Part shown: in pieces, positions 61,407-64,000 of the stretch | How the letters are laid out: each line of letters begins with the position of its first letter | How positions within the stretch are numbered: position 1 is the first letter of the stretch | Source of the DNA: an uncultured Eubacterium sp. | GTDB taxonomy: Bacteria; Bacillota; Clostridia; Oscillospirales; Acutalibacteraceae | Length of the DNA: 64,000 bases | Direction: 5' to 3' | Assembly: GCA_910583925.1 (NCBI GenBank) | Contig: CAJTZJ010000003.1 | Span: 62,001-126,000 of the forward strand | Program-made: the position numbers and the translations under genes | The notes under the pieces: model-generated | Told to the model about the DNA's origin: nothing | The model's input: the letters and a program-made list of their open reading frames with translations, nothing else | Databases searched by the model: none

Positions 61407-61437
61407 AAGACATACTTCCACTAATAATTCTTTTTAT

Positions 61438-61466
61438 ATAATAATATATAATGCTTATAAAATCAA
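61438..61466 (-). promoter_or_regulatory. Promoter of the tyrA-aroBAC-pheA operon
   Basis: TTGATT (61461-61466), 17 bp and TATTAT (61438-61443), about 35 bp before the tyrA ATG. No T-box or attenuator-like leader is seen. Confidence 0.55.
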
Positions 61467-61505
61467 GAAAATTAGAGTTAAATAATTATAAACCGATGAA
61501 TACAC

Positions 61506-61536
61506 AAAAAATGCAGCCGGTTTCCCGACTGCATTT
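61506..61536. terminator. Terminator after the MFS gene
   Basis: AAAAATGCAG-C-CGG and CCG-A-CTGCATTTTT form a stem with one internal mismatch and a 4-base loop; the T5 and A5 flanks allow bidirectional use. Confidence 0.8.
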
Positions 61537-61541
61537 TTCAG

Positions 61542-62825
61542 TTATTCAAGCTTCCAAATATATTTATCTTTTCTGAATATAAGACAAACGCCTATCCCTG
61601 CAAATGCAAGGAACAAAAACAAAAATGCTGCTCCCGAGCCTTTGCCGGTTCCGAACAATACTGACAGTGCAGCAGTATTGTGTTTTTCCATAAAAGGTTC
61701 AAAAACCTTATCAACAAGAAATCCACCGAGAATATAGCCAAGCGGAATTGTAAAAAACTGGAAGGTATTTCTTGCCGCATAGACTCGGCCCTGCATCCGA
61801 ACAGGGATATGCTCTCTGAACAAAACATCCATATTCGCATTCATAAGCGGTATACACAGCCAGCCTAATACGCCGCCGACACACCATAACGGAAGGGTTT
61901 TACCAAAAGCAAGAAAGAAATTTTCCGTACTCATTGCTATAAGCAAAGCATTGCAGATAACCTTAACCCTGCTTTTCGGTGCAGGCATTAAGGATGCAAT
62001 GATACTGCCTATAAGTGTAGAGGCTCCGATAAAGGCGTTTACCGTTCCGAGCGCAATTTCACCACCATTTTCCTTTGACAATATCATTGCAGGAAAAGCA
62101 GCATTATACATGGATGCGATAAGATTTATACAAGCCAAAAAAAGTATTAAATCTAAAATACCTCTGTTCTGTTTCAAATAAGTAAGTCCGCTTTTTGTTA
62201 AGGTTAAAAACGAATCAGCATTTTTATCAGACTTGTATTCGGGTATCTTAATAAAAAAGATTAATGAGATAAAAGCAATTACGAAAGTAAACAGGTCAAT
62301 AAAAATAATGATCTGCATATTTGTAAAAGACAAAACAGCCGTAGCAATTATCGGTGTCAAAATACTGATCAGTGCGTTTGAAAACGAGCGCAGTCCGCTT
62401 ACCCTTTGATAATGCTTTTTTGGTGTTAAAAGTGTAATTGCAACATCTGACGCAGGCTGCTGAACCGTGTTCATTAATCCGTTTAACGCATTTAAGCAAT
62501 ACAAATGCCATATTTCAAGCCTGCCTGTTTTCAACAAAACAAAAATTGAAATTGTACACAAAGCGGCAAAAGTATCACTGACAAGCATTGTACCTTTTTT
62601 ATTCCACTTATCACTTAATGAGCCTGCAAAAATGCTCATAATTACATATGGTGCATAGGAACAGACAGATAATAACGCTGTTGTCAGCGCTGAGCCATTG
62701 GACGTGTATGACCAAACAATCAGTGCATAGTTCGTCATTGAACTGCCTAACTGTGATAATGCCTGTGTTAGCCACAGAATCAAAAAATATTTTAATTCTT
62801 TGAAAATAGTTTTTATTAAATTCAT
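61542..62825 (-). CDS. Major facilitator drug efflux transporter (MefA/H+-antiporter 3 type)
   Basis: The protein has 427 residues and 12 hydrophobic segments. The N-terminus FLILWLTQALSQLGSSMTNYALIVW, then SIFAGSLSDKWNKKGTMLVSD (MFS motif A) and VQQPASDVAITLLTPKKHYQRVSGLRS match the family of macrolide and other efflux pumps. Drug specificity cannot be told. AAGGAGC precedes the ATG. A structured leader with a 12-codon ORF lies upstream. Confidence 0.88.
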   Translation of the reverse strand: MNLIKTIFKELKYFLILWLTQALSQLGSSMTNYALIVWSYTSNGSALTTALLSVCSYAPYVIMSIFAGSLSDKWNKKGTMLVSDTFAALCTISIFVLLKTGRLEIWHLYCLNALNGLMNTVQQPASDVAITLLTPKKHYQRVSGLRSFSNALISILTPIIATAVLSFTNMQIIIFIDLFTFVIAFISLIFFIKIPEYKSDKNADSFLTLTKSGLTYLKQNRGILDLILFLACINLIASMYNAAFPAMILSKENGGEIALGTVNAFIGASTLIGSIIASLMPAPKSRVKVICNALLIAMSTENFFLAFGKTLPLWCVGGVLGWLCIPLMNANMDVLFREHIPVRMQGRVYAARNTFQFFTIPLGYILGGFLVDKVFEPFMEKHNTAALSVLFGTGKGSGAAFLFLFLAFAGIGVCLIFRKDKYIWKLE

Positions 62826-62827
62826 TT

Positions 62828-62929
62828 GACTTTGCTCCTTAATTTAAAATCTTTTTAAATTAAATGCAAAGTCCGTTCGGACGAAATGATTATTTATTTC
62901 TCCATGCAACTTCGTCCGTCAGACTTTGC
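62828..62929 (-). promoter_or_regulatory. Candidate translational attenuator of the MFS gene
   Basis: On the minus strand, GCAAAGTC (62922-62929) and CGGACGAA (62911-62918) pair with TTCGTCCG (62878-62885) and GACTTTGC (62866-62873), forming one long stem. A second copy of GCAAAGTC (62828-62835) directly follows the GGA of the MFS ribosome site and could pair with the same GACTTTGC. TTAATTTAAAA/TTTTAAATTAA forms a further AT hairpin (about 62839-62862). Confidence 0.6.
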
Positions 62930-62957
62930 ACGGAGCTTTTGCAATGCAGAGCTTCAC
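62919..62957 (-). CDS. Putative 12-residue leader peptide of the MFS gene
   Basis: GTG at 62955-62957 follows AAAGGA by about 7 bases and opens MKLCIAKAPCKV, then TGA. The last codons (TGC AAA GTC TGA) coincide with the first arm of the hairpin, so a ribosome on this ORF would change the fold. This is a prediction from layout, not from similarity to a known leader. Confidence 0.5.
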   Translation of the reverse strand: MKLCIAKAPCKV

Positions 62958-62986
62958 AATAAATTCCTTTCAAACTTTTTAATAAC

Positions 62987-63442
62987 TCATCCGTGCCGCT
63001 CTAATTCAAGCAGCTTTTTCTTCACATCAATTCCGCCTGCATAACCCGTCAGGCTTCCATCTGCACCGACAACTCTATGGCACGGTACAATAATCATAAA
63101 CTTATTTTTATTATTAGCACTGCCCACGGCACGGGCAGCCTCAGGATTTCCGATTTTTTCTGCAATATCCTTATAGCTTCTTGTTTCTCCATAAGGGATA
63201 TTGCAAAGTTCAGACCACACCTTGAATTGGAATTCTGTTCCGTTCATTTCAATCGGCAGATCAAAGCTTTTCCTTACTCCGCCGAGATATTCCTTAATCT
63301 GATTGATTGCCTTTACGGTTAAATCAGACATATTGCTGTTTTCTTCATTTTCACATATACTGACCGAAAGCAGCTTTTCACCGTTATCATGAACACAGAT
63401 TATGCCGATTTGAGAAGTAAAATACCCCTTGTACATCATCAT
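62987..63442 (-). CDS. ogt: Methylated-DNA-[protein]-cysteine S-methyltransferase
   Basis: The protein has 151 residues. The active site is IVPCHRVVGADGSLTGYAGG, preceded by FQFKVWSELCNIPYGETRSYKDIA and the recognition helix with ARAVGSANNKN. It repairs O6-alkylguanine by irreversible transfer to Cys. It starts with three ATG codons right behind the stop of the pectin-type gene, so it is probably translated by coupling. There is no Ada-type regulatory domain. Confidence 0.93.
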   Translation of the reverse strand: MMMYKGYFTSQIGIICVHDNGEKLLSVSICENEENSNMSDLTVKAINQIKEYLGGVRKSFDLPIEMNGTEFQFKVWSELCNIPYGETRSYKDIAEKIGNPEAARAVGSANNKNKFMIIVPCHRVVGADGSLTGYAGGIDVKKKLLELERHG

Positions 63443-64000
63443 TTATATCAGCTTCACATTATTAAATTTAAAATCCTCGGTATCCTCGGAAACGCTTTTA
63501 CCGTTGAACCTTACCAGTTCAAGGTTTTCAACATTTTCAGCATCAATTGCATACTTATAATCATCGCAAAGATTACCCCAAAGCGTTTTTGTTTTCATAA
63601 TCGTTACATCCTTTGCATAACGGATAAAAAATGCCGAATTATCATACTTTTCAACACCCCAGTCAAGACACGGTCTTAAATCATAAAGACCGCACTGCCA
63701 CTTGCTTGTTTTGGTAAGCTCAACACGACAGTTTTCAAAAATAACATCTTCAATAACATTATCCGCATTTCCGTGGATAAGCACACCGTTTTCTCCCTTA
63801 GCCGTTACATTAAAAAAGCGGATGTTTTTGATAGAGCCGCTTTTTGTATTTTCATCTCTGTTAAAGGTTGTAATGGTAATCGGCTCTGCCGTTCCCCACC
63901 AGTCGGGACAAAAGCGGCGTGTTTCAATCATAATATTGGAGTAAGAAACATTTTCAACATTTCCACCGTCACGAATCTGAATGGAAAGACCTCTGTTTGA
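63443..64000 (-). CDS. Right-handed beta-helix protein, probable GH28 polygalacturonase-like (5' end outside window)
   Basis: The frame is open at the window edge and gives the last 185 residues. Repeated short strands (GLSIQIRDGGNVENVSYSNI, IKNIRFFNVTAKG, NVIEDVIFENCRVEL) are the coils of a beta helix; FCPDWWGTAEPI and DLRPCLDWGVE are found in GH28-like proteins. It likely acts on pectin or rhamnogalacturonan. The catalytic Asp triad should lie upstream, outside the window. Its stop TAA is directly followed by the ogt ATG. Confidence 0.75.
   Translation of the reverse strand, partial: SNRGLSIQIRDGGNVENVSYSNIMIETRRFCPDWWGTAEPITITTFNRDENTKSGSIKNIRFFNVTAKGENGVLIHGNADNVIEDVIFENCRVELTKTSKWQCGLYDLRPCLDWGVEKYDNSAFFIRYAKDVTIMKTKTLWGNLCDDYKYAIDAENVENLELVRFNGKSVSEDTEDFKFNNVKLI

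Noticed and set aside
1..64000. CRISPR array, tRNA and rRNA genes
   Set aside because: No evenly spaced direct repeats with variable spacers, no cloverleaf other than the tRNA-like part of ssrA, and no rRNA sequence were seen.

Overview
The window looks like chromosomal DNA of an anaerobic, spore-forming member of the Clostridia, probably an Oscillospirales-type gut or rumen bacterium. The evidence is AT-rich DNA with strong AGGAGG-type ribosome sites, a trimeric NAD-linked [FeFe] hydrogenase, the sporulation genes yqfC, yqfD and a ylbJ-like gene, a Na+-pumping decarboxylase beta/gamma pair, and plant-polysaccharide genes (uxuA, a pectin-active beta-helix enzyme, galK, malQ). The species cannot be named from the sequence alone. 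Almost all genes lie on the minus strand; the plus-strand exceptions are the DUF4143 ATPase, the two very small ORFs at 3151 and 47459, the ylbJ-like gene, the hydrogenase operon, malQ and the Cys-rich gene.

Layout. 1-3340 is accessory: a cut-off FtsK-like motor with an N-terminal zinc ribbon, a ribbon-helix-helix (RHH) protein, a DUF4143-type ATPase, a gene-poor stretch full of hairpins, and a 46-residue ORF. It ends exactly at the 3' end of tmRNA (ssrA), a classic integration site. 3399-7226 is an RNA/translation/repair block: ssrA, smpB, recR, ybaB, dnaX and SRP RNA (ffs). 7257-14807 holds a flavoprotein, DUF2207-LemA, a mannonate pathway pair (SDR + uxuA) and spore genes. 14963-19089 is the hydrogenase operon hndA-hndC-hndD. 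19168-23163 has a P-loop kinase, a frameshifted metallophosphatase, dispersed palindromes, two HAD phosphatases, YdcF and an XRE regulator.

23352-40625 is one long minus-strand block with mostly overlapping or closely spaced genes, read miaB, ylbF-like, mutS, mutL, miaA, HlyD-like, yggS, sepF, divIVA, ileS, lspA, rluD, cof-HAD, nfo. It joins tRNA modification, mismatch repair and cell division. 40827-47596 holds malQ, a structured Cys-rich protein gene of unknown function, pcrA, oadB-oadG and a small membrane protein. 47693-52858 is a YtrA-like GntR/ABC operon with a clear operator. 53008-61466 holds a diacylglycerol kinase, galK and the aromatic amino acid operon tyrA-aroB-aroA-aroC-pheA plus a VTT membrane protein. 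61542-64000 holds an MFS efflux pump with an unusual leader, ogt and a truncated GH28-like gene.

The most interesting points are: the leader before the MFS pump (12-codon ORF, nested hairpin, and a third copy of the pairing element beside the Shine-Dalgarno); the multi-stem hairpin that sequesters the ribosome site of the Cys-rich gene; the accessory region abutting ssrA; the Cys-tailed YlbF relative placed between miaB and mutS, with miaA two genes further on; and a hydrogenase with Ile instead of Met in its L2 H-cluster motif. No tRNA, rRNA or CRISPR array was seen.
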